A DNA stretch of 64,000 nucleotides, from the NCBI RefSeq assembly GCF_029633825.1, contig NZ_CP090640.1, forward strand, positions 3,720,001 through 3,784,000. The letters run 5' to 3'. This DNA is from Burkholderia contaminans (lineage in GTDB: Bacteria; Pseudomonadota; Gammaproteobacteria; Burkholderiales; Burkholderiaceae). This document shows positions 1 through 7,804 of this stretch, one piece after another; position 1 is the stretch's first letter, and the number at the start of each line of letters is the position of its first letter. The notes beneath the pieces are model-generated. The model ran no database searches and was not told the DNA's origin. It saw nothing but the letters and a program-made list of their open reading frames with translations. Position numbers and translations under genes: made by a program.

Positions 1-495
1 CTCGCCGAAATCGAGGCCAGGAAGCGCAGGATCCGGATCGTCACGGAAATCCTCGCAAGAATGCCTATTATTTATGTCGACCCCGTGCTGATCGAGCAGG
101 TGCTCGTGAACCTGATGAAGAACGCGGCCGAGGCAATGGCCGACGTGAAGCCGGCGTCGGTGGACGGCGTGATCCGCGTCGTCGCCGATATCGAGGCGGG
201 CTTCGTCGACATCCGCGTGATCGACCAGGGCCCGGGCGTCGACGAAGCGACCGCCGAGCGCCTGTTTGAACCGTTTTACAGCACCAAGTCCGATGGCATG
301 GGCATGGGGCTGAATATCTGCCGTTCGATCATCGAATCGCATCGGGGGCGTCTGTGGGTGGTCAACAACGTCGAGCCGGATGGCCGCATATCCGGCGCAA
401 CGTTCCACTGCAGCCTGCCCATTGGGGAACCCGCTGATCTCGGCCAAGGGGGGCGCGAGGCATCGGCATCACATACCGTTACGGGAGAACTATGA
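1..495 (+). CDS. fixL: FixL-type sensor histidine kinase, C-terminal part
   Basis: This is the 3' end of a gene that begins before the window; the frame is open from base 1. What is visible is the ATP-binding (HATPase_c) domain: an N-box NLMKNAAEAM, a G1 box DQGPGVD, an F-box LFEPFYSTK and a G2 box GMGMGLNICRSI. The kinase would autophosphorylate and pass phosphate to the response regulator whose start codon overlaps this stop codon by four bases. The name FixL rests on the FixJ-type partner; the sensor domain that would show haem or oxygen sensing is outside the window. A kinase call is safe, the FixL name less so. Confidence 0.85.
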   Translation, partial: LAEIEARKRRIRIVTEILARMPIIYVDPVLIEQVLVNLMKNAAEAMADVKPASVDGVIRVVADIEAGFVDIRVIDQGPGVDEATAERLFEPFYSTKSDGMGMGLNICRSIIESHRGRLWVVNNVEPDGRISGATFHCSLPIGEPADLGQGGREASASHTVTGEL

Positions 496-1130
496 ATAGC
501 CCTGTCACCACCACTCAGGAAACCGTCTTTGTCGTTGACGACGACGAGGCCGTACGGGACTCGCTGCGCTGGCTGCTGGAGGCGAACGGCTATCGCGTGC
601 AATGCTTCTCGAGCGCCGAGCAGTTCCTCGATGCCTACCAGCCTGCACAGCAGGCCGGCCAGATCGCGTGCCTGATCCTCGACGTCCGCATGTCGGGCAT
701 GAGCGGCCTCGAACTGCAGGAGCGCCTGATTGCCGACAATGCCGCGCTGCCGATCATCTTCGTCACGGGTCACGGCGATGTGCCGATGGCCGTCTCGACG
801 ATGAAAAAGGGTGCGATGGACTTTATCGAGAAACCGTTCGACGAAGCCGAGCTGCGCAAGCTCGTCGAGCGGATGCTCGACAAGGCCCGAAGCGAAAGCA
901 AGAGCGTCCAGGAACAGCGTGCCGCGAGCGAACGCCTGTCGAAGCTGACCGCGCGCGAGCAGCAGGTGCTCGAACGGATCATCGCGGGCCGCCTGAACAA
1001 GCAGATCGCCGACGATCTCGGCATCAGCATCAAGACGGTCGAAGCGCACCGCGCGAACATCATGGAAAAGCTCAACGTCAACACGGTGGCCGACCTGCTG
1101 CGCCTCGCGCTGTCGAAGAAGCAGGCCTGA
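492..1130 (+). CDS. fixJ: FixJ-family response regulator
   Basis: A 212-residue two-domain regulator. The N-terminal receiver (about residues 10-130) has the acidic pocket VDDDEAVRDSL, the phospho-acceptor aspartate in LILDVRMSG, the threonine in FVTGHGD and the lysine in EKPFDE. The C-terminal LuxR/GerE helix-turn-helix follows a short coiled linker and reads LTAREQQVLERI, then IADDLGISIKTVEAHRANIMEKL. It should act as a phosphorylation-dependent DNA-binding activator. The start ATG overlaps the kinase stop (ATGA), so the two are translationally coupled. In the B. cepacia complex a FixLJ pair is known to affect biofilm and virulence traits; that this is the same pair is inference. Confidence 0.9.
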   Translation: MNSPVTTTQETVFVVDDDEAVRDSLRWLLEANGYRVQCFSSAEQFLDAYQPAQQAGQIACLILDVRMSGMSGLELQERLIADNAALPIIFVTGHGDVPMAVSTMKKGAMDFIEKPFDEAELRKLVERMLDKARSESKSVQEQRAASERLSKLTAREQQVLERIIAGRLNKQIADDLGISIKTVEAHRANIMEKLNVNTVADLLRLALSKKQA

Positions 1131-1298
1131 GCGGGCGCCGGCCGCGGCGGCACTGCCCGCCCGGCCCGCAAGCCAGTGCTCCCAGCCGCCCCGCGCGATG
1201 CGGCCCACTCGCGCGGCGGCGGCCGTTCTCCCGGCGCGCGAGCGCCGCGGCCATGACGCTTTCCGTTGATTCGCTGTCGGACGGCAGCAGGCGACCGG

Positions 1299-1304
1299 TA
1301 TAAT
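1299..1304 (+). promoter_or_regulatory. Possible -10 element of folD
   Basis: A perfect TATAAT lies about 70 bases upstream of the folD start. No good -35 sits at the usual distance, so this is a candidate only. Confidence 0.4.
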
Positions 1305-1373
1305 TACGTGCTTTGCTGCGGCGCCTCGGGTGCCGTACGCCCGCATTCCAACTTCCCGGCAGGACCCACCACC

Positions 1374-2234
1374 ATGACAGCCCTCCTCATCGACGGCAAC
1401 GCCCTTTCGAAGACCCTGCGCGCCCAGGCCGCCGAACGCGCCGCCGCCCTGACCGCACGCGGCCACCAGCCCGGCCTCGCGGTGATCCTCGTCGGCGCCA
1501 ACCCGGCGAGCGAAGTCTACGTGCGCAACAAGATCAAGGCGTGCGAGGACAACGGCTTCTTCTCGCTGAAGGAGGCGTACCCGGACACGCTGTCGGAAGC
1601 CGATCTGCTCGCGCGCATCGACGCGCTGAATCGCGATCCGAAGATCCACGGCATCCTCGTCCAGCTGCCGCTGCCCAAGCACATCGACAGCCACAAGGTG
1701 ATCGAGGCGATCGCACCGGAGAAGGACGTCGACGGCTTCCACGTCGCGAACGCCGGCGCGCTGATGACCGGCAAGCCGCTGTTCCGCCCGTGCACGCCGT
1801 ACGGCGTGATGAAGATGTTCGAGGCGCACGACATCCCGCTGCAGGGCGCGAACGCGGTCGTGATCGGCCGCTCGAACATCGTCGGCAAGCCGATGGCGAT
1901 GATGCTGCTCGACGCCGGCGCGACCGTGACGATCTGCCACAGCAAGACGCGCGACCTCGCTGCGCACACGCGGCAGGCCGACATCGTGGTCGCCGCGGTC
2001 GGCAAGCGCAACATCCTGACCGCCGACATGGTGAAGCCGGGCGCGACGGTGATCGACGTCGGCATGAACCGCGACGACGCGGGCAAGCTGTGCGGCGACG
2101 TCGATTTCGCGGGCGTGAAGGAAGTGGCCGGCCACATCACGCCGGTGCCGGGCGGTGTCGGCCCGATGACCATCACGATGCTGCTGATCAACACGATCGA
2201 ATCCGCCGAGCGCGCCGCCGACGCGGCCGCCTGA
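1374..2234 (+). CDS. folD: Bifunctional methylenetetrahydrofolate dehydrogenase/cyclohydrolase
   Basis: FolD, 286 residues. It oxidises 5,10-methylene-THF to methenyl-THF with NADP and hydrolyses that to 10-formyl-THF in the cytoplasm, feeding purine and formyl-methionine synthesis. Visible signatures are the active-site Tyr49 and Lys53 in [14 protein letters not shown], the substrate loop around [20 protein letters not shown], and the dinucleotide-binding segment [18 protein letters not shown]. The length is normal for the family. The start at 1374 was preferred over an upstream in-frame ATG (1266) because [16 protein letters not shown] matches the usual N terminus and the upstream part is compositionally unlike protein. 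It is a single gene between fixJ and prlC. Confidence 0.97.
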   Translation: MTALLIDGNALSKTLRAQAAERAAALTARGHQPGLAVILVGANPASEVYVRNKIKACEDNGFFSLKEAYPDTLSEADLLARIDALNRDPKIHGILVQLPLPKHIDSHKVIEAIAPEKDVDGFHVANAGALMTGKPLFRPCTPYGVMKMFEAHDIPLQGANAVVIGRSNIVGKPMAMMLLDAGATVTICHSKTRDLAAHTRQADIVVAAVGKRNILTADMVKPGATVIDVGMNRDDAGKLCGDVDFAGVKEVAGHITPVPGGVGPMTITMLLINTIESAERAADAAA

Positions 2235-2374
2235 GCCTCTGCCCCGTTCAGCCGGCGTGCGGTTCCGCGCGCCGCCGGCGCTTCGCCGGCCTCGCCAGCC
2301 TCGCCGGCCGCACCGCACCGCGTCGGCCGCGCCGTCAAACGCTTCCACCCCGCATTCGACCCCGCATCAATCGC

Positions 2375-2393
2375 ATCGTTAGAAACTAACGAT
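2375..2393. repeat. 19-bp perfect palindrome upstream of prlC
   Basis: ATCGTTAGAAACTAACGAT has 8-base arms around AAA. It lies about 110 bases before the prlC start in an otherwise unremarkable gap. It has no run of T after it, so an operator is more likely than a terminator. No adjacent regulator is available to assign it. Confidence 0.55.
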
Positions 2394-2500
2394 TGGAAAG
2401 CGCGCGATGCGCCCCAATAATGTCGATATCGGGCGCCGCGTTGCCTTGCGCGCCTTACCCTTTTCACCCCGGTTCATCCGGCAACAGACAGGGAGTCTTA

Positions 2501-4588
2501 ATGTCCGCCAGCGCCAACACCAACCCGCTCCTCGATTTCTCCGGCCTGCCCCGCTTCGGCGAGATCCGCCCGGAACACGTGACGCCCGCGCTCGACACGC
2601 TGCTCGATGACGCCAACCGCGCGGTCGAGACGGCAAGCGCGGCCGCGACGCCGGCAACCTGGGCAGCAGTCGTCGAGACGGTCGAGCACGCGACGGAGCC
2701 GCTCGGTCGCGCATGGGGCATCGTCGGCCACCTGAACGCGGTTGCCGATACGCCCGAACTGCGGGCCGCCTATGGCGAGAACCTGCCGCGCGTGACGGAA
2801 TTCTGGTCGAGCGTCGGCCAGAACCTCGCGCTGTACGAGAAGTACAAGGCGATCGCCGCAAGCGCCGAATACGCGACGCTGTCCACGGAACGCAAGAAGA
2901 TCCTCGACAACGCGCTGCGCGATTTCCGCCTGTCGGGCGCCGAGCTGCCCGAGGACCAGAAGCCGCGCTTCGCGGAACTACAGGAGCAGCAGGCGGCCCT
3001 GTCGAAGGCATTCTCCGACCACGTGCTCGACGCGACCAACGCGTACGCGTATTTCGTGCAGGACGAGGCCGACCTGGCCGGCCTGCCCGGCGACGCGATC
3101 GAGGCTGCGCGCGAAGCCGCGCAAAAGGATGGCAAGGAAGGCTGGAAATTCACGCTGCACTTCCCGTCTTACTTCCCGGTGCTGCAATACGCCGACAACC
3201 GCGCACTGCGCGAGACGCTCTACCGCGCCTATGCGACGCGCGCGTCGGAACTCGGGCCGCAGTACGGCGACGGCAAGGCCGAATGGGACAACACGGCGAT
3301 CGTCGCCGATGCGCTGAAGCTGCGCCGCGAAGAGGCGTTGATGCTCGGCTTCCGCAACTTCGCCGAAGTGTCGCTCGCGCCGAAGATGGCCGAATCGCCG
3401 CAGCAGGTGATCGCGTTCCTCGAGGATCTCGCCACGCGTGCGCGCCCGCACGCCGACAAGGACTGGGACGAGCTGCGCACGTTCGCCGCGAAGGAACTCG
3501 GCCTCGCCGAACTCGCGCCGTGGGACGTCGCATTCGCGGCCGAAAAACTGCGCCAGCAGCGCTACGCGTTCTCGGAAAACGAGGTCAAGCAGTACTTCCC
3601 GGAACCGGCCGCGCTGAAGGGCCTGTTCACCGTCACCGAGACGCTGTTCGGCGTGCAGATCAAGCCGGACGACGCGCCGGTGTGGCACAAGGACGTGCGT
3701 TTCTTCCGCGTCGAGAACCGCGACGGCTCGCTCGTCGCGCAGTTCTATCTCGACCTGTATGCGCGCGAAGGCAAGCGCGGCGGCGCATGGATGGACGACG
3801 CGCGTTCGCGCGCGAAGCGCGGCAGCAGCGTGCAGACGCCGGTCGCGTATCTCACCTGCAACTTCTCGGCGCCGGTCGGCGGCAAGCCCGCGTGCTTCAC
3901 GCACGACGAAGTCATCACGCTGTTCCATGAATTCGGCCACGGGCTGCACCATATGCTCACGCGCGTCGACGAACTCGGCGTGTCGGGCATCAACGGCGTC
4001 GAATGGGATGCCGTCGAGCTGCCGTCGCAGTTCATGGAAAACTTCTGCTGGGAGTGGGACGTGCTGTCGTCGATGTCGTCGCACGTCGACACGGGCGCCG
4101 CGCTGCCGCGCGAGCTGTTCGACAAGATGATCGCGGCGAAGAACTTCCAGAGCGGGCTCGGCACGCTGCGCCAGATCGTGTTCTCGATGTTCGACATGCT
4201 GCTGCACGTCGACTTCGATCCGGCGGGCGCGACCGGCGTGACCGCGTTCGCGCGCGAGATCAACGAGCGCTATCACGTGATCCCGCAAGCCGCGTTCTCA
4301 CGCTGGCCGAACACGTTCAGCCACATCTTCGCGGGCGGCTACGCGGCCGGCTACTACAGCTACAAGTGGGCCGAGGTGCTGTCGGCCGATGCGTACGCGG
4401 CGTTCGAGGAAGCGGCCGCCGCAAGCGGCAGCGTGCTCGATGCGGCGACCGGCACGCGCTATCGCCGCGAAATCCTCGAGGTCGGCGGCAGCCGCCCGGC
4501 GATGGATTCGTTCAAGGCGTTCCGCGGCCGCGAGCCGCAGATCGACGCCCTGCTGCGCCACAACGGGATGGCTGCGCCCGCGCACTGA
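2501..4588 (+). CDS. prlC: M3-family oligopeptidase A
   Basis: A 695-residue cytoplasmic zinc oligopeptidase of the thimet/OpdA family, which cuts short peptides including signal-peptide fragments. The zinc site HEFGH is at residues 476-480 within VITLFHEFGHGLHHML, with the third ligand glutamate expected in the following GVEWDAVELPSQFMENF segment. YAAGYYSYKWAEVLSADAYAAF near residue 620 is the usual C-terminal substrate-contact region. Length matches E. coli PrlC (about 680). The start at 2501 was chosen because it has a purine-rich AGGGAG upstream and begins the typical N terminus; an in-frame ATG at 2393 adds 36 residues with no family match. A strong terminator follows. Confidence 0.95.
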   Translation: MSASANTNPLLDFSGLPRFGEIRPEHVTPALDTLLDDANRAVETASAAATPATWAAVVETVEHATEPLGRAWGIVGHLNAVADTPELRAAYGENLPRVTEFWSSVGQNLALYEKYKAIAASAEYATLSTERKKILDNALRDFRLSGAELPEDQKPRFAELQEQQAALSKAFSDHVLDATNAYAYFVQDEADLAGLPGDAIEAAREAAQKDGKEGWKFTLHFPSYFPVLQYADNRALRETLYRAYATRASELGPQYGDGKAEWDNTAIVADALKLRREEALMLGFRNFAEVSLAPKMAESPQQVIAFLEDLATRARPHADKDWDELRTFAAKELGLAELAPWDVAFAAEKLRQQRYAFSENEVKQYFPEPAALKGLFTVTETLFGVQIKPDDAPVWHKDVRFFRVENRDGSLVAQFYLDLYAREGKRGGAWMDDARSRAKRGSSVQTPVAYLTCNFSAPVGGKPACFTHDEVITLFHEFGHGLHHMLTRVDELGVSGINGVEWDAVELPSQFMENFCWEWDVLSSMSSHVDTGAALPRELFDKMIAAKNFQSGLGTLRQIVFSMFDMLLHVDFDPAGATGVTAFAREINERYHVIPQAAFSRWPNTFSHIFAGGYAAGYYSYKWAEVLSADAYAAFEEAAAASGSVLDAATGTRYRREILEVGGSRPAMDSFKAFRGREPQIDALLRHNGMAAPAH

Positions 4589-4628
4589 GCGCCGCCCGGC
4601 ACTTCCGGCTGTTCAGGCTGCATCGACA

Positions 4629-4654
4629 GGCACCGCTTCTGCGGTGCCTTTTTT
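4629..4654 (+). terminator. Rho-independent terminator of prlC
   Basis: GGCACCGC-TTCT-GCGGTGCC forms a perfect 8-bp stem with a four-base loop, followed by six T. The T run reaches the stop codon of the convergent dinB. Confidence 0.9.
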
Positions 4655-5727
4655 CATGAGGCGGGCGATTCGTCGTCGAACAGCGAGAACTGCCCGTGGC
4701 GCTCGGCGGTATCTTCGTCGATGCGCACGCCGACGCCGAGCAGCCGCACCGCCTGCGCACGCCGTTGCAGCCCTTTCGCGAGCAGCGCGACGGCCGTATC
4801 CGCATTCGTTGCATCGGCCACGCACTCGACCGTCGTGCGCTGGAAATCGGCGAAGCGGATCTTCACGTACAGCTTGCGGATCGAGCGCGCGGCGCCCGCC
4901 CGTTCGATCCGCGCGTCGAGTTGCACGACGAGGCGGCGGATTTCCTCCGCGCACTGCTCGAGTGTCGTCAGGTCGGTCACGTAGGTCGTCTCGACGCTGA
5001 CCGACTTGCGTTCCTGGTCGGCCTGCACGCGCCGCTCGTCGATCCCGCGCGACAGTTCGTACAACCGCCGCCCGAACGCGCCGAATTCGCGGTGCAGGTC
5101 GATCAGCGGCCAGTCGCGCAACTGCGCGCAGGTCTGGATGCCGAGCCGGTCGAGCCGCGTGGCCGTCACCTTGCCGACACCGTGCAGCTTGCGCACCGGC
5201 AGCGCCGCGACGAACGCGTCGATCTCGTGCGGCCGCACGACGAACAGCCCGTCGGGCTTGTTCCAGTCGGACGCGATCTTCGCGATGAACTTGTTCGGCG
5301 CGACGCCGGCCGACACCGTCACACCGACCGTGTCGAACACGCGCTGGCGGATCTCCCGGGCTATCAGCGTGGCACTCCCCTGGCACCGCTCCGACCCGCT
5401 GACGTCGAGGTACGCCTCGTCGAGCGACAGCGGCTCGACGTCGGGCGTGTAGTCGCGATAGATCGCCATGATCTGCCGCGACGCCGCGCGGTACTTGTCC
5501 ATCGCGGATGGCAGGATCAGCAGGTCCGGGCACTTGCGCATCGCCAGCGCCGACGACATCGCCGAATGCACGCCGTAGCGCCGCGCCTCGTAGTTGCAGG
5601 TCGCGATCACGCCGCGCTGGTCGGGCCGGCCGCCGACCGCAAGCGGCCGGTTGCGCAGCGACGGGTCGTCGCGCATCTCGACCGACGCGTAGAAGCAGTC
5701 GCAGTCGCAGTGAATGATCTTGCGCAT
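4654..5727 (-). CDS. dinB: DNA polymerase IV (Y family)
   Basis: A 357-residue translesion polymerase. The first catalytic motif IIHCDCDCFYASVEMRDDP sits at the N terminus and the second, LSLDEAYLDVS, near residue 100; helix-hairpin-helix and little-finger regions follow. The C-terminal tail QFSLFDDE fits a beta-clamp binding peptide. The start is set at the methionine just before the catalytic motif, giving close to the E. coli length of 351; an in-frame GTG at 5793 would add about 22 proline-rich residues and is a credible alternative used by some annotations. The gene stands alone, convergent with prlC and divergent from the racemase gene. No clear LexA box was seen upstream. Confidence 0.94.
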   Translation of the reverse strand: MRKIIHCDCDCFYASVEMRDDPSLRNRPLAVGGRPDQRGVIATCNYEARRYGVHSAMSSALAMRKCPDLLILPSAMDKYRAASRQIMAIYRDYTPDVEPLSLDEAYLDVSGSERCQGSATLIAREIRQRVFDTVGVTVSAGVAPNKFIAKIASDWNKPDGLFVVRPHEIDAFVAALPVRKLHGVGKVTATRLDRLGIQTCAQLRDWPLIDLHREFGAFGRRLYELSRGIDERRVQADQERKSVSVETTYVTDLTTLEQCAEEIRRLVVQLDARIERAGAARSIRKLYVKIRFADFQRTTVECVADATNADTAVALLAKGLQRRAQAVRLLGVGVRIDEDTAERHGQFSLFDDESPAS

Positions 5728-5913
5728 GCGCGGCAGCGCGTCGCCCGGCGGCGGCGCGGGCGGATCGGCAGACGGAATGATGGTCGGGTTCACGGTGCCG
5801 ATACTGTACAAAAACACAGTGCCGGTTTCAACTGTCGCGTGCGGCCGCGCCCGGCGGCGCCGTACCGGCCCGCTTTGCGCGGATCGTACCGGCCGGGCAC
5901 GGACAGCCGCGCC

Positions 5914-5919
5914 TATACT
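5914..5919 (+). promoter_or_regulatory. Possible -10 of the racemase gene
   Basis: TATACT about 35 bases before the racemase start; the -35 region is weak (GC-rich). Confidence 0.3.
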
Positions 5920-5954
5920 CGTCTGCCACAAGACACGAAACGCCAAGGTGACGG

Positions 5955-6647
5955 ATGAAGACGATCGGACTGATCGGCGGGATGAGCTGGGAATCGTCGG
6001 CCGAGTATTACCGGATGATCAATCGCCATTCGAAGGCGCTGCACGGCGGGCATCACAACGCGAAGAGCGTGCTGGTCACGGTCGATTTCGCGGAGATCGA
6101 AGCGCTGCAGCGCACGCACGACTGGGCCGCGCTCGGCGAACGGATGGCCGGCGCCGCGCGACAGCTCGAGGCGGCCGGCGCCGATCTCGTCGTGCTGACC
6201 ACCAATACGATGCATCGCGTGTGCGATGCGATCGAAGCCGCGGTGACGCTGCCGTTCCTGCACATCGCCGATCCGACCGGCACCGCGCTGCGCGATGCGG
6301 ATGTCGAGCGCGTCGCGCTGCTCGGCACGCGCTACACGATGGAGCTGCCGTTCTACGCGGAGCGGCTGCGCGGCAAGTTCGGGATGGAGGTGCTCGTGCC
6401 GGACGAAAGCGGGCGTGACGACGTGCACCGGATCATCTACGACGAGCTGTGTCACGGCATCATCTCGCCGGAATCGCGCGCGACGTACGTCGCGATCATC
6501 GAGGAACTGGCCCGGCGCGGGGCGCAGGCCGTGATCCTCGGCTGCACGGAAATCACGCTGCTGATCGGCGCGGACGATTCGCCGCTGCCGGTATTCGACA
6601 CGACCGCGCTGCATGCGAAGGCGGCGGTCGAGTGGGCGGCGCGCTGA
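5955..6647 (+). CDS. Aspartate/glutamate racemase, YgeA type
   Basis: A 230-residue cofactor-independent racemase. The N terminus MKTIGLIGGMSWESSAEYY is typical. Classical aspartate racemases use two cysteines; here the first position is threonine (VVLTTNTMHRVCD) while the second is kept (VILGCTEITLLI). This Thr/Cys pairing is the one seen in E. coli YgeA (L-aspartate/glutamate racemase) and related enzymes, so the substrate is probably L-Asp or L-Glu, with broader amino acids possible. It is a single gene, convergent with the initiator tRNA. The likely role is D-amino acid supply or removal; the sequence does not decide which. Confidence 0.88.
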   Translation: MKTIGLIGGMSWESSAEYYRMINRHSKALHGGHHNAKSVLVTVDFAEIEALQRTHDWAALGERMAGAARQLEAAGADLVVLTTNTMHRVCDAIEAAVTLPFLHIADPTGTALRDADVERVALLGTRYTMELPFYAERLRGKFGMEVLVPDESGRDDVHRIIYDELCHGIISPESRATYVAIIEELARRGAQAVILGCTEITLLIGADDSPLPVFDTTALHAKAAVEWAAR

Positions 6648-6663
6648 TCGCTGCCGCGCAGAA

Positions 6664-6691
6664 AACAAAAAACCCGGCACGAGGCCGGGTT
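6664..6691 (-). terminator. Terminator of the initiator tRNA gene
   Basis: On the minus strand AACCCGGC and GCCGGGTT pair around a short loop and are followed by a T-rich run (TTTTTTGTTTTC). On the plus strand no T run follows, so it serves the tRNA and not the racemase gene. Confidence 0.85.
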
Positions 6692-6744
6692 CCTGTCGAC
6701 GAAGCGCGCATCGGTCACTTGCGCTGCACATCGTCTGGTGTGCT

Positions 6745-6821
<77 letters not shown>

Positions 6822-6833
6822 TCAGAGAAATAA

Positions 6834-6862
6834 ATTATAGGGTGAGGGAGTACTCACGTCAA
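6834..6862 (-). promoter_or_regulatory. Strong sigma-70 promoter of tRNA-fMet
   Basis: On the minus strand TTGACG, a 17-base spacer and TATAAT lie just before the tRNA, with the start site expected a few bases from the mature 5' end. Confidence 0.9.
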
Positions 6863-7004
6863 TACTTTTGTCACAATTTCTTCCCGATTCATCGAAACGG
6901 CTGCGCGCGGCGCCTCCCCTGCCCCGCACGAAGCGCGCGTTCGCGCCCCGTGCTCGCGGTAAGATGGCGGCCTTCGCATTCACCCCGCACGCACACTCCC
7001 GTTC

Positions 7005-7781
7005 ATGAAAATCGCCACCTGGAACGTCAACTCGCTCAACGTCCGCAAGCAGCATGTGCTCGACTGGCTCGCGCAAAGCGGAACCGACGTGCTGTGCCTG
7101 CAGGAACTGAAGCTGCCGGACGAGAAATTCCCGCGCGCCGATCTCGAGGCAGTCGGCTACCGCAGCTGGTTCACCGGCCAGAAGGCCTACAACGGCGTCG
7201 CGATCCTCGTGCGCGACACGCTCGCCGTCGACGAATCGGACATCGTGCGCAACATCCCCGGTTTCGACGATCCACAGCAGCGCGTGATCGCCGCGACGGT
7301 CGACGGCATACGCATCGTGTCCGCGTATTTCCCGAACGGACAGGCGCCCGACTCCGACAAGTTCGTCTACAAGATGCAATGGCTCGACGCGCTGCAGGCA
7401 TGGCTGCGCACCGAGCTGCAGCGCTACCCGAAGCTCGCGCTGCTCGGCGACTACAATATCGCGCCGGAAGACCGCGACGTGCACGACCCTGCAAAATGGG
7501 AAGGCCAGAACCTCGTGTCGCCGCAGGAGCGCGCTCACTTCGCGCAACTGATCGAGCTCGGCTTCGTCGATGCGTTCCGCCGCTTCGAACAGCCGGAGAA
7601 GACCTTCACGTGGTGGGACTACCGGATGATGGCGTTCCGCCGCAACGCGGGGCTGCGCATCGACCACGTGCTGCTGTCGCCGGCGCTGGCCGAAACCTGC
7701 ACGTCGTGCGAAGTCGATCGCACGCCGCGCACGTGGGAACAGCCGTCCGACCACACGCCCGTCGTCGCGGTCGTCGGCTGA
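7005..7781 (+). CDS. xthA: Exodeoxyribonuclease III
   Basis: A 258-residue AP endonuclease and 3'-5' exonuclease for base excision repair. The metal-binding glutamate lies in LCLQELKLPDEKFP, the catalytic Asn/Asp pair in LLGDYNIAPEDRDV, and the closing SDHTPVVAVVG holds the catalytic Asp-His. WDYRMMAFRRNAGLRIDH is the usual DNA-contact segment. Length and start fit the family. It faces the same way as the racemase gene but is separated from it by the tRNA, so it should have its own promoter; a TAAGAT at about 6960 is a weak candidate. Confidence 0.95.
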   Translation: MKIATWNVNSLNVRKQHVLDWLAQSGTDVLCLQELKLPDEKFPRADLEAVGYRSWFTGQKAYNGVAILVRDTLAVDESDIVRNIPGFDDPQQRVIAATVDGIRIVSAYFPNGQAPDSDKFVYKMQWLDALQAWLRTELQRYPKLALLGDYNIAPEDRDVHDPAKWEGQNLVSPQERAHFAQLIELGFVDAFRRFEQPEKTFTWWDYRMMAFRRNAGLRIDHVLLSPALAETCTSCEVDRTPRTWEQPSDHTPVVAVVG

Positions 7782-7804
7782 TCTCCCGGACAGCCCGCGC
7801 GCGT

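Noticed and set aside
5728..5946. Longer dinB start
   Set aside because: Adds a proline/arginine-rich stretch before the catalytic DCDCFYASVE; the family usually begins directly at that motif. A GTG at 5793 remains possible.
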